In this document: positions 21,356 to 32,120 of the stretch, piece by piece | Layout: every line of letters starts with the position of its first letter | Position numbering within the stretch: position 1 is the first letter of the stretch | NCBI GenBank assembly: GCA_026874595.1 | Contig: CM049316.1 | Span: 11,522,839 to 11,586,838 of the forward strand | DNA: 64,000 nucleotides | Direction: 5' to 3' | Source of the DNA: Sipunculus nudus | Taxonomy: Eukaryota > Annelida > Sipuncula > Golfingiida > Sipunculidae | The notes under the pieces: model-generated | Told to the model about the DNA's origin: nothing | The model's input: only the letters and a program-made list of their open reading frames with translations | Databases searched by the model: none | Position numbers and translations under genes: made by a program

Positions 21356-21954
21356 CATAATGTGTGTTCTTCACCTCCTTAAAGCCGCTGGAACACCGTT
21401 GAAAAGAACACGCATACATATATTTCTTTATTTATTTATATATACTATTTATATAAATTCTATTCGATTTATCATTTTTTGTGTCTATTTTCTGAAAATT
21501 TTTAAGGAAGCGAAATATATCAAATCGTTGTCTGCCACAGAACTCTCATTTTTAGATAGGTGATTAAATTATGTTGGTAGCGTATGATGTTATAATAGTG
21601 AACCTGTCATAATGATGATAAGAAAATAATATTGCCTTGGTCAAATTTAAACTACTTTTGGATAAAAAAAGGTTCGGACAGGAGTTACAATTACTTAACA
21701 GCCTGACTGTAAGTGTTTGAGAACGATTATTTGTGGGGCAGATTTATAATATTCTAAATTGATCTGTCTAAGAACTAGATTTATGATATAACGCACAGTG
21801 CAGTTGATCGTTTAAAATATTGAATGCATATACAGCAACTGACTGAACAGTCAACAACCCATATTATGGAGTACGTAAAATTTATAAAAAATTATAAAAA
21901 TATGAATTATAAAAAAGAGAAGAAATATGAAAGAATAAACACCAATAGAAGCGT

Positions 21955-22170
21955 GAAAAACCTTGATTTGTGAATTTCGGTTGTTCCACCACCAGGTGGC
22001 GTGAGCGCTGTGTTTGTTTTTCGTCGTTGATCGCGCCTGGGGCAAGCTTTTTTCCACTTGTGTAACAGATTATTTTTTCCACTTGTGTAACAGATTAAGC
22101 AATCGGTTTTAAATCTAAATACTGACAGATACATTAATATTTTAAAAAGACTACACTGTATTTCGTGTAA
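21955..22170 (-). repeat. inverted partner of the 23430-23640 repeat (MITE-like)
   Basis: Read on the minus strand it is colinear with 23430-23640: 'cagtgtagtct', 'taaaatatt', 'ttttaaaaccg.ttgctt', 'caagtggaaaaaagcttgcc', 'gacgaaaaacaaacacagcg', 'tcacgccacc.ggtgg'. It also carries a local 24-bp duplication at about 22060-22108. The family resembles the left arm of the MITE at 45143. Confidence 0.7.
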
Positions 22171-22443
22171 ACTTATTATAACTGGTATGTGAAATGTTAA
22201 TAGTTCCCGTCAGAAGCCTCTTTTCGTGGATTGTAAACTATAATGCACAAGATAGTTAAGTCCCTTCAAAAGTCCCTATATGGTATGTATATGCGGAACC
22301 TCTATAAGGCGGACACCTCACTTCTGAAGACCACGGACAGCAGATTTCAACTCAGACCAACATTCTAAGAGTACGCCATCTCCGGCGGAAATTGATCATT
22401 CTCCCCACGCAACGTCAAAGGCCACCGCTTTAGACAGGTTTAA

Positions 22444-22446
<3 letters not shown>

Positions 22447-22497
<51 letters not shown>

Positions 22498-22503
22498 TAT
22501 ATC
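22447..22503. repeat. (AT)n microsatellite
   Basis: AT tract on the left side of the 22563-22702 hairpin. Confidence 0.95.
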
Positions 22504-22562
22504 CAGATTGTTACCAAATCATGGGGTTTTAAAGTGCTCAACTAATACAAGGAGCTCTAATA

Positions 22563-22696
22563 CATATATTTCAGGACTTAAATACACTTACTTGTGTTCG
22601 ACAGCTCTGTTTTGTAAGGATTACTCAGACGAGTGAGGGCCCGTAGGGGCCCTTACGAAACAGAGCTGTCGAACACAAGTGTTTTTAAGTCCTGAA

Positions 22697-22702
<6 letters not shown>
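22563..22702. repeat. fold-back inverted repeat (hairpin, ~52-bp arms)
   Basis: The left arm 22563-22619 and the right arm 22651-22702 are reverse complements over about 52 bp. They share 'atttcaggactta', 'tgtgttcgacagctctgtt' and 'gtaagg'. The only large difference is a 4-bp insertion in the left arm. The ~31-bp loop includes 'gagggcccgtaggggccc'. It is flanked on both sides by (AT)n arrays. It is probably a short fold-back/MITE element; a transcript would form a long hairpin. Confidence 0.88.

Positions 22703-22705
<3 letters not shown>

Positions 22706-22752
<47 letters not shown>
22706..22752. repeat. (AT)n microsatellite
   Basis: AT tract immediately right of the hairpin. Confidence 0.95.
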
Positions 22753-22755
<3 letters not shown>

Positions 22756-23238
22756 CTCGATTAAGAACGATATGCATACACATGAGAAGAATCTAATCCC
22801 GTTGGATATAAAAGAACACAAATATGCAACGAATTTAATCGTTAATAAAAGATAGTGACCAATCACTGGTTTAACAGAATAATTGTTTATAAATCTGCCC
22901 TATGCTATAAATTGGGCTATACACATATATGTGTGTTTTAATAAAAGTGAGTTTATTTCTAGAGATATTCAAGTTTGATGTTATTATCTAATCAAGGACA
23001 GTTGTTTCATTACATTTGAAACAGATGAACACTGGCACTTGTGCATTGTCTCGTTTCTAAATTTTATTTCCATATTAAATTTGCTATATATGTTAAAGAG
23101 ACAGTAACATAGCTGTTTCCCTTGCACATGTCGGGATATATTATCTGGTCAAACAAGAACAAGAACTGAGAGACATTATACGTGTTAATAATGACATTAA
23201 TAGTATCCACCGACTGAGCCATTCTAACACAGCGCTTG

Positions 23239-23257
23239 CACACACACACACACACAC

Positions 23258-23339
<82 letters not shown>

Positions 23340-23352
23340 TCAGAGAGAGAGA
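23239..23352. repeat. compound microsatellite (CA)n-(TA)n-(GA)n-(GACA)n
   Basis: Four simple-sequence classes in direct succession. Confidence 0.95.
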
Positions 23353-23429
23353 CGATTGTAGTAGAGAGTTTAAAATCAATGAAGAGCGGACCTATGTACA
23401 TTTCACATACCAGGTATATTAAGTATATA

Positions 23430-23640
23430 CGTCATACAGTGTAGTCTCCTTAAAATATTGCGGTATCTTTCAATATTTCGTTCTAAAACCGTTTGCTTAC
23501 TCCGTTACGCAAGTGGAAAAAAGCTTGCCACGGGTGCGATGAATGACGAAAAACAAACACAGCGTTCACGCCACCTTGTGGCCGTACAACCCAACTTCAC
23601 CAATTTTGTCCATGTTTTTCAAGCATCTCTTGGGGTTAAT
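23430..23640 (+). repeat. MITE-like repeat, inverted partner of 21955-22170
   Basis: It shares 'cgtttgcttactcc', 'caagtggaaaaaagcttgcc' and 'gacgaaaaacaaacacagcg' with the minus strand of 21955-22170. It also shares 'aaaatattgc', 'aaaccgtttgcttactcc' and 'aaacacag.g' with the MITE left arm at 45225-45310. Confidence 0.65.
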
Positions 23641-24030
23641 TCGGTACATGCCGACGTCACTCCCATAAATTTTTCGTTTTTTTTTTTTTTTTTTGCTGGG
23701 ATGCATATTTCATTATTTATTTTATTGACAAATAAAATAATAAAAATGAAATAATTGTTGACAAAAAATATAACAGCACGTACACCGATACACCGGTTAA
23801 TATGTCTATTATATATAATTAATATAAATAAGGAAGACCTTTTTTTGTTAGAGTTACATAATTCCCTTACTGATCATTCGGTTCTAGTAATGTGTACTAA
23901 TAGTAATGAGTTAGATATTTTTTCATATATATATGCATTGTGGGCGAGAGGACTGCATCCTGGCAAGCCATTGGCAGGCAGACAATGACAAAGAACAAAG
24001 TAGCTCTCTTTCTCCTCATGATCTGAATAG

Positions 24031-24242
24031 CTGGTTTAATTTATCTCGTATGCATAGCCGCTAAGGTCCATGTCACGTCATGTGGACAATACAGTATTGA
24101 CTGTTTGGCCATTAAGGTTCTAACCGACTTTGGAACGATGCTGTCTGGATTGGTACATATGCAGATCACCTGTAACCGCTTTGTTGCTGTGCTCTTCCCT
24201 TTAAAGTTCACCGCCTGGTGCACGTGGAAAAAGAACTCCAGG
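24031..24242 (+). CDS. receptor exon with TM2-TM3
   Basis: The acceptor ctcctcatgatctgaatAG has a long pyrimidine tract before it. The frame stays open from the exon start to the donor and contains HMQITCNRFVAVLFPLKF, typical of a TM3/intracellular loop 2 boundary. Confidence 0.62.
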
Positions 24243-25272
24243 GTGATTTAACTTCTTTTATTTCTTCTTACATAAACGTATGACCAGTTTACTTTAAAAT
24301 TAAGGCATTGCCAGTATACGTCCTCTTACGGAATGCTTTCATCCGTGGAATTTTATATTTAAGGTGTCAAATCTGTCCTATCTCCTTAAACATTGCAAAA
24401 TTCTATTGTTATTCTACGGATTAGGTACACAATGTGCTACAATGCCGTCTATCAGTCTGCATTCATGAGTAGATTAAACCATGACATCTTTAAGAACATG
24501 GTCTGTAGTATATAAGTTATAACGTGGCCCATCCACAGCTTTTGAATGCTGAAGAAAGTCAGTTTTAGAGTATTTAGGTGTGATCTTTGTGATGCAGTTA
24601 AAAGTTTTAGAAATGTTAGGAAGTAAAACAGTCCGAAAAACTGTTATTTAAATAAATTTGTCGAAAATATTTTCAAAGTTGAGTTATATTCCTCCATTAG
24701 CATACATCGCCAGATCGCCTTGTGTCATAGGCTTTAATTGTGCCACAAAACTAAATTTCTTAATGAGAAAGTGTTATATTTCTTAAATTTCACGTTTTTA
24801 AAAAACATCTCCTTATGTCTGTATCCATTTGAAAGGAACTTAACAACCGGGCGACATGCTTTTGAATGTAAATCAACGAACTTTCCGGTCAAAGATATGT
24901 ACTATACGTAATGCATAATATTACCTTTTTGTTCATACCATTCATTGCAAATTTTTCCTCTTCCAGCTTCTTATAACCTTCATTGCTGTGTGTTTAACAA
25001 TCTTTATTGCTGGTAGGGCACCTACGATGAGAAATAGTGAGCAAACGCTTGAAGAGGATGATCAGTTTTACATTATAACTAAGATGGTGTTCCATCTCAG
25101 TTCATTATGGCTCCTCTGCTCACAGTTGTTACCATTTGTGTCTGTATTGTTGGCGAGGACATCCTGTTTAACCGGAAGCAGAAAAAAAGCCGTCCGTAAT
25201 GCGCTAGAGTTAATTTCCCAGGAACAGCAGGAGCTAGCATTCCCAAATTTTACGCACAAATCAGTCAAATAG
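24031..25272 (+). CDS. seven-transmembrane receptor (rhodopsin-like GPCR) fragment, two exons
   Basis: Membrane receptor fragment. Exons 24031-24242 and 24967-25272 join in phase 0 (donor GTGATT, pyrimidine-rich acceptor ending ttccAG). Seen: a hydrophobic segment LIYLVCIAAKV (TM2-like); a short extracellular stretch with cysteines; a TM3 segment ending MQITCNRFVAVLFPLKF, where NRF replaces the usual DRY/NRY; TM4 LLITFIAVCLTIFI; an acidic loop; and a TM5 segment WLLCSQLLPFVSVLL with a central Pro, then a basic loop SRKKAVRN. The N-terminus/TM1 and TM6-TM7 exons are not recognised. A stop at 25270-25272 follows TM5, although a GTAATG donor at about 25195 could end the exon earlier. It may be part of a live gene with distant exons or a truncated duplicate. 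The ligand cannot be inferred. Confidence 0.62.
24967..25272 (+). CDS. receptor exon with TM4-TM5
   Basis: It follows the acceptor tttttcctcttccAG. The frame gives LLITFIAVCLTIFIAG, a loop with many Glu/Asp, then a second hydrophobic span and a Lys/Arg-rich tail up to a TAG. Confidence 0.55.
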   Translation, partial: LLITFIAVCLTIFIAGRAPTMRNSEQTLEEDDQFYIITKMVFHLSSLWLLCSQLLPFVSVLLARTSCLTGSRKKAVRNALELISQEQQELAFPNFTHKSVK

Positions 25273-26575
25273 CAACTGTTGTGGGATTGAGCTTTTTGTA
25301 GCGCCACCTGTATTAACTAACATTTTTCCGGCGATGGGGAAAATGTTTGAAATCCTTCGAAAATCTCCTCCAAAGTCATTCAGCCAGATTTTTCAATATT
25401 TCACAGAAATGATCCAAGAGACGAGCTCTCTCAAGTTTGTGCCAATGGTTTGGGTCTGATGAATTTTGGCCAAGTTACAGGAATTTGAACTTAATCATTT
25501 GGGCAAGTTAGCATACTAATATGACAATCTCAGAAACGACACTAGCTAGTATCACAAAGTTTTGGGCAAATGTTGATAAAATGACTTATATTTGAAAATA
25601 GGATTTTAGTGACGCAACCTACGTCGACCCGTTTCTTATGGGCAAAAACCAAGTAATTTTTACCCTCTTTCAGCTTAAAAATGTTTTATGATGAAACTGT
25701 CAAGCTGAATGGCCTAATTGATCACAAGAATTTTCCTAGGGTAGGGTTCTTTCAATCATAAAAGAATAGATTGGGTTTATTGATTTTTGGTAGAGTTATG
25801 AAAAGCTGAGGGCTGCTATAGTCTTCTTCTTCAAACCTGTTCTTTCACATTCGGTAACATTGAACCAAATTTGATTCTTAGATGGCCTTTGTTCTAGTTT
25901 ATTTAAATGATATTTTTGCAGAATTATTGGACTTTTAACAATGAAAAGACCGTGATATGCTTTGGTAAACAAAGCTAGTAGATTTATTATATAAACAAAG
26001 TGAGCTCTTTGGTTATATAAGCAGAGCTGTACAGGCAGCAAAAATAATTAGTGTCCACATCCAGCTACGCTTTTTACACAGCGCTTTTCCCTATAGGCCT
26101 CCTTCCTATATCAAAAGGTAGCTTCTGTAGAGGCGTAAGATTCCCGCTGCCTCGGGAGCGTAATATCCAGCTTATGTGTAAGATAAATCAATGAATAAAA
26201 TACATCTGTATTCTGATCTTGCGTTCAATAGGCAACTGTTATTATTCTAACCATTGAAAAAGCATTGTAGCCAGTCTTTCAGTATGTATTAACATATTTG
26301 GCAACATGCCAACATTTTGTTCATGTCTATAAATAGCTTTCTGATTTGGCAACTTTCCAAGTTGCAGTCTGGATCTATTTATAGCTTTGACAGACTGCAC
26401 ACTGTATCAGATTTGGCAAATGGTCAAAATTTTACTCAGTGCAACCAGGAACAGTTTAATAGTTTACCCAGGGCAGTGGCTGCTGCCTGCAATTAGCTTC
26501 GCTTGACTTGGGGCAACTACATGCCTAAGCTGAGCTTGGTCAGCCCAATGAATCTGAATCAAGAGAAGTTTAATG
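25273..26575. other. no gene seen
   Basis: Noncoding-looking, moderately AT-rich DNA. 26300-26420 has an imperfect repeat of 'tttggcaac/gactgca' words. No motif on either strand. Confidence 0.4.
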
Positions 26576-26579
26576 TATC

Positions 26580-26830
26580 GGCCTGAAATTTTGGCCTGTT
26601 CATGCATCTTTGATGGCTTTTCGTACGCAAGACTGGTGTCGCCACCTACAACGATATTTGCACAGGGTATGTCCCTGTTTATTTCTTAGTAGGGATTAGA
26701 TATATCAGCCCGAAATTGGGCATATGTATACATCTCGGATAGCTTTGTGGCATACAAGACTTGTGGCTGAACCTACAGTAAATTTTGCGCAGTATATTTC
26801 CCTGCTTATTTCTCAATAATGATTTGACAT
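26580..26830 (-). repeat. satellite copy in inverse orientation
   Basis: On the minus strand, 'ggcgacaccagtcttgcgta', 'gcatgaacaggccaaaattt' and a second unit match the repeat at 10480-11130, including the position of the palindrome (here degraded). Two units are visible. Confidence 0.55.
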
Positions 26831-27164
26831 GCCAGTATGATGTTAAATACATTGCATAATACTTTTTAAAGTACTTTTTATCAGTTCGGACTAAATGCGA
26901 TTTTTAATAATTCAGACTAAAGTCTAACTTGAGTCTTGCAATTCACTTGTAGGTAAGTTTATTTTACTATAAATTTATATTTGCTGCACGGTTATGTTAA
27001 ATATTTCAACAAGCTTAATATGTAGAATAAAAGAAATGTGAAAAGCACAATTTTAATAATACAAATAATTATAATTAACTTTGCTTTCTATTCGATGGTA
27101 TAGACTGCATACAGCAAGATCGGACCTGAACTGCACAGTTTTTTTGTTGGACCCAGGTGGTCAT

Positions 27165-27181
27165 GGGGGGGGGGGGGGGGG
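27165..27181. repeat. poly-G run
   Basis: 17 consecutive G. Nothing else is recognised between 26830 and 27750. Confidence 0.9.
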
Positions 27182-27749
27182 AGTCTGACCTCTAACTACA
27201 AACTTGATGAAACGATAAACCACATAAAGCAACATTTTGAGAACATGATTCCAAGTAAACTATTGGCCAATTTCTCCTTTTTTCTATTATTCTAACCATA
27301 CAAATGTAGATGGTTGGGGAAAATTGGTGAAGGAGCTAACACTTTTAACAACCTTTGTATCGTACAGTCAGTGTGGTGACATGGAGATATTCCCCGAACT
27401 GCAGATGTGTATAACCTTACAGTGATTAAATAAAGAAACGACACTGCTTACCTAAATAATAAATTCAATGTGCTATTGAATTTAATTCAGAATAGTCATA
27501 TATACCATACACTTTTACAGTAATATATGTAATTCAGTACTGTAAATTGTATTATACTATACACGTATGTTTGAGAATGCCAATTAGAAGTTCATATGGA
27601 ACGGCCTGCAGTTGTGTTAGCTTTAACGATAGTGGGAGTTTTTATGGTCAATGTGGCATATTCGGTCTGCTTTATGGGTATGATGATGACTAATGCGTTT
27701 AACAATACAATTTAACAATATACCTACAACAGCAGGTGTCAGTCATAAC

Positions 27750-28175
27750 ACATGGCTAATGGGCCTAACAGCTGTCTTTTTCTATTTTTATTTTCTATTG
27801 GCCGAGATGCTGAACAACTATTATTGTGGCAGCACAGAAAGGTTCACCTAATAGGTGCCATGCTGACAGGTACGGATGAATTAATGATGATTCAAACTTT
27901 TAATTATTTTCGCTTAAAAACTTGTTTCAGGAATTGTTTTAATTTGTGCGTATTTATCTGCATGCATTATATTCTATGGCCAACATGGCCAGACGGGTTT
28001 CCATTTTACTAATCATCCATGTGTATGTATCATGTCGGAAAAAAACATAGTTATTGTCAAGAAGACCCGCTGCGGATGGATCGCTAAGATGTCGATTTTC
28101 GTTTTGGCTCTGGTACAAGTCTATCTATTCCCTGCCTATTTGAGGCCATCTCATCATGTAACTTATTTTAACTCT
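27750..28175 (+). pseudogene. sulfotransferase orphan first exon (copy psi-1)
   Basis: 28047-28170 aligns base by base with the first coding exon of the intact gene at 31980: AAGAAGACCCGCTG, ATGTCGATTTT, GTTTTGGCTCTGGTACAAGT, TAACTTATTTTAA. The start codon position of the intact gene reads ATA here, though an in-frame ATG lies 15 bp upstream (28032). The donor AG|GTAAAT has become ..ctctaattca, so splicing would fail. Flanking DNA at 27830-28020 also matches 31760-31975. No second exon follows, so this is a dead or orphan duplicate. Confidence 0.75.
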
Positions 28176-28551
28176 AATTCACGAGCAATTCTATGCTATT
28201 TGTACATATAAGAGAATTATCGATAATTATGTGTCGAGAATTATAACAAAAATACACACGCGCAAAATGGCACCAGAGGACTGTGACTTCATTATTGTGT
28301 AGCACATTCAAGTAGGGAGTATAACCAGATGATTTTTTTATAATTTATTGTACATTTGAATGGAATATCATGTTTAGATGTAAGCGTGAGAACTTTGGTA
28401 AGAGAACACACTACTTTTATGTTAATTCCATTTATTTTAGTTTGATTCCGTCGGAGCCGTTTCTGTTTGGCATTCTCTAAAGTAATGATTATTTGTTGTA
28501 GACACATGGAGTTTCTGCAAAAAGCAGTAATTAAAACCTTACTTATTTAAC

Positions 28552-28905
28552 TTCTTTTGTGTCAAACTCGGATGTGTCGAAAAACCTGATGTGTCGAAGT
28601 GTTTTGTAGGTCCCCAGCTAGTATTTCTGTCACTTGACTCGAAGTCATCTCGCTTAAATGTTTAGATAACAGTTCTGCATGGCCCGTCAATCGGAATTAG
28701 GCCATGATGACCAGTTTACCTAATTAATATAGGCAAGGCTTTTAATCATCAAGCGCGATGGCTCTGTCGCTCGACTATAGGGCATGGCGCTTTAATGTCT
28801 GGATAACAGTTGCGTACGGTCCATCAAACATACCTTTGGTCGTGATGACCAGTGACATACTTAATACGGGCAAGGATCTTTCTCATCAAGCGCGATGGTT
28901 TACAC
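28552..28905. repeat. two diverged ~136-bp tandem units plus transposon-end fragment
   Basis: 28640-28765 and 28775-28900 share 'gataacagtt', 'tgatgaccagt' and 'catcaagcgcgatgg'. The start (28552-28612) repeats 'tcaaactc.ggatgtgtcgaa', also found at 29458-29490, the end of the DNA transposon remnant. Confidence 0.6.
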
Positions 28906-29039
28906 AACTGGTCCCTCGTTTACCTGTTTGGCCAATTACTCATGCACTAATGATCATGCCTTCTTCTCTCGCCGACAAAGCGGTAATTCGAAATGAGAAA
29001 TTATTTATAAACCAAACCTTATGGAATCCTTACCTTTGA

Positions 29040-29525
29040 TGTGTCTCGAATAAACATACAGAACTCAATATAAAGGGTGGAATTTGAGATTTTCAGACTG
29101 ACTCATATGTACCATAGAGCACGTGAAACTGCTTGACTGCTTGACTTTTATATTGTTCGTGTGCTGTTTGCTTTTTCGTCGAGGCCTACTCAGCGTAAGT
29201 TCGATGTGAAGACCATTGAACAGAAGTACGAAGCCATGCTCGAGGTTGAACCTGGTGGCAAGACTAGGACACAGATTGCATTTGATAATCTTATTTTTGG
29301 TGGTACTTATGTGAGTTTTTATTATTAACAATTAAATAAATTATAAAACTTGTGTTTTTTTTTACGGAAACATTTGTTTGGACTTCATAATATAGGCCCT
29401 GGATTTAATCAATAATAATTAAGGCTAAAGAAGTTTGAATATAATGAATATTTGTTGTCTCAAACTCCGGATGTGTCGAAGTAAACTAGTCCCCTCGACT
29501 TCGATACAACGAGGTTTTACTGTAT
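29040..29525 (+). mobile_element. remnant of a pogo/Tigger-type DNA transposon (CENP-B-like HTH)
   Basis: At about 29192-29290 the plus frame reads RKFDVKTIEQKYEAMLEVE and then GGKTRTQIA. This fits the start of the CENP-B-type DNA-binding domain of Tigger/pogo transposases (RK..l...EK...l...e.g.s.t.IA). The sequence is then lost, and the DDE catalytic domain is absent. The right end 'ctcgacttcgatacaacgag' + 'gttttactgta' is typical of pogo-like termini. I do not see a matching left terminus, so the copy is truncated. Confidence 0.6.
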
Positions 29526-29599
29526 ATGATCTGGAAAAAAAATGATCGTTATTTCATGGTGGTCGCTTTACCGAGATGCCCATTATGCGATGTTTTACT

Positions 29600-29765
29600 T
29601 TGTATATATACATACATACACACACACATATATATAAAGAGACAAAGTTCAATACTGGTTCACTGTATTGAGAAAAAATACATGAATACAGAGAAAAGGC
29701 TTCTCATGGCCATTGGGAATCGAACCCATTGCTTTCTTCTGCACTACCACTGAACTACAACAGAT
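29600..29765 (-). mobile_element. tRNA-derived SINE-like element
   Basis: The minus strand has a box A-like 'tagttcagtggtag' (about 29745-29758) and a box B 'ggttcgattcc' (about 29714-29726). These are spaced too closely for a complete tRNA (the anticodon arm is shortened). The body then ends in a (TA/TG)n tail at 29608-29637. This is SINE architecture and not a tRNA gene. Confidence 0.55.
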
Positions 29766-29929
29766 CTCAACCCCTTGCTGAAGGTCTGACTTTTCAATCT
29801 ACCCACGTGGCGGCAGTGGAGGGTGAAGGTCGCCTAAGTAGTTCCCAAATTCCATACGGTTATATTACAGTATTACCAAACACAGACGGCATGCCTTGCC
29901 TGAATGATCATTCCCAGGTCCGATTGATT

Positions 29930-31350
29930 TTAAGATAATAGTTATTTTATCTGAACGACACGGAAAAGCAGTTATACTCACAGCAGTTGTGCAACATCCA
30001 CAACATGATTAAACATAAAATGAACATACTAGCAATTTATTTTGTATTGCGATCTGTTGTATACATATAGAAATGTTTATAGTGGTTTGAAAGCAAAAGT
30101 TATCAGGTTCCGTGAACTAAATTTATGTTTGTTTCAATGACAACCATTGCTATCGGCAAATCAGTAGAAAGCAACCTGTGTAAGACAAAACAGTTGCTAA
30201 TGGCAATAGCCGCCGTTTTATTATTTGTCTTTGCTGGGTTACGTTTTAAACAAAAGGTTCAGAATACAGGCGCCATGTTGTTAGGTAAGGTGAAAGTAAT
30301 AATGACTCAGATTTTCTTGTTAAATTATTCTCAAAACTCACCAATGGAATATACTGAAATATGTGTGTATTCATGCGTGTACCTATGGTTACGTTACCTT
30401 CAGCTAGCCCTGAAATCGAATAGAGACGAGTGTTCTTTCAGTCAGATGAGTAAATGTCAGGTACAGAAATCAGAAGTCCAACTGCTGGTGCGTCTATATC
30501 ACGGTACTGTTGTTTTGCCTTGGCACACTTGAACTTTTCTTATTCTATTTGGGGTCCGGGAGGGTATATAACCATCAAATTAATTCAGATATAGAAATGA
30601 ATACCACATTGTTGCTGGATATATGATAGAGGTGAACCGTTGTAATGAATATGTCTGCCAGCGAAAATAGTCAAAATAGATTACATTTATCACCAAATCA
30701 TCATTTACCGTAATCTAACCATATAATATGAAATGCCTATAATAAGATTACATGTAACAGTAACTTTGCATTAAACAGAGTTATTTAATATTATTCCCAT
30801 GGTTTACTTCCATTCCAAATGAGACAGAAGCTGAAAAAAGCCGGACAGCCTATCATCTTATTAGTTTTCTAGAAAAATGTTCATGAAACACCTATGCAGC
30901 AATGAGAAACTGAAGTGTTGGGTTTCTTTCACTGAAGATTTGGCTGGAACAAAAAGAAGTTAAGTACGCGTGCCCTACATGTAAAATGGTATTGTAATTT
31001 TATTAAATGAAAATGAGCAATGATACTACGTTTAGGTTCCAGAAGCGAACATAATTTTACAGCGTTAACATAATTGCTTTCATATTCGCGTGTGCTTGTG
31101 TCATTTAAAGCTGAAACCGAGCAACGAAACGGCATCGGTGCCGTTTACGATGCATTGTGAATAAAATCAATAAGAACACAGGTTACATGTACACGGAGCG
31201 CCCTCTCAGAGAAGTTACAAATCCTCCGACACTCGGGATAAACACCTGTCATTTCTTCGTCCAGATATTGTCGCGTCCCCAAGAACAAACCTGAGCGCGT
31301 GTCAGTCGTCTAAGGCCGGATCAACTTTATGGAGATATTTTGTCAAAGAC
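29930..31350 (+). pseudogene. sulfotransferase pseudogene (copy psi-2)
   Basis: It is colinear with 58570-60080, the second intact gene and its 5' flank. First-exon homology at about 30465-30575 has lost the ATG, and the donor GT at the exon end has become AT. The second-exon homology begins at 31111 after an intact AG. It has an in-frame TAA at 31162-31164, small indels, and stops abruptly at 31350 after 'ttttgtcaaagac', just past the 5'-PSB coding region. Everything 3' of that is gone. Upstream, 30125-30290 keeps an open frame with a hydrophobic segment LLMAIAAVLLFVFAGLRF followed by a GTAAGG donor, possibly an old alternative first exon. Not expected to make enzyme. Confidence 0.82.
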
Positions 31351-31739
31351 CAAACATTATACTGTTATTGGTGCATTTGAATATTTAACTTTCTTTCTAT
31401 AACTAGGACACCATTTAGATACCTATACGATAACATCTCATTGGACTTAATCAGTAAATACAGAAAATACTAAAATCTCCAAACTAAGAGGGGTTATGAA
31501 AGGGCGGTAAGGTCTATGAAGGTTCATGAAAGGTCAGTAAGCAAATATTTCCTGGGGATATTTTCGTGTGTTTTGACATGAGCATACTGAAAATTTGCTA
31601 ACTGCACAGATGATCTTGGAATATTTTTTTTACAAAAAAAAACCTTTTTCGTTTTTTTTTACGATTTCGAATGTCTTGATGAGATATGAATACAAAAAGT
31701 TTAAACCTATGTATATTTTATGGGGTTTTGCATGAGACC

Positions 31740-31975
31740 GAATGATTTACAACAAATAGTATGGCAGCACAGAAAAATTCACCTAAGAGGTGGCATGCTG
31801 ACAGGTAAGGATGAATTAATAATGATTCAAACGTTATATTTTTTTCGATTAAACCTTGTCACAGAAATTGTTTTAATTTATGCATATATATTTGCGTGCT
31901 TAACATTCTTCGGTCGACATGGCGAGACGGGTTTATATTTTACTAAACCATCAATGTGTATATATCAGGTGATAG
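31740..31975 (+). other. 5' flank of the sulfotransferase gene, conserved among duplicates
   Basis: It matches 27825-28020, and in part 30260-30330 and 59005-59060: 'gg.gccatg.tg.cag', a GTAAGG-like donor at 31805, then 'gatgattcaaa'. This may be a 5' UTR exon. The AG at 31967-31968 (tatatatcAG), 11 bp before the ATG, would be its acceptor. Confidence 0.4.
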
Positions 31976-31979
31976 AAAC

Positions 31980-32120
31980 ATGGTCATGACCAAGAAGACC
32001 CGCTGTGAGTGTATCGCTATGATGTCGATTTTTGTTTTGGCTCTGGTACAAGTCTGTCTATTCTCTACCTATTTGAAGCCAAAGGGATTATCTTTTCATG
32101 TAACTTATTTTAATACAGAG
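31980..32120 (+). CDS. sulfotransferase A exon 1: tail and membrane anchor
   Basis: 47 codons, from MVMTKKTRCEC through a hydrophobic IFVLALVQVCLF to FNTE, then GTAAAT. The same donor context occurs in copy B (59347) and in the orphan exon at 37146. Confidence 0.82.

Noticed and set aside
29700-29760. Functional tRNA gene on the minus strand
   Set aside because: Boxes A and B are too close together for a normal anticodon arm, and a simple-repeat tail follows.
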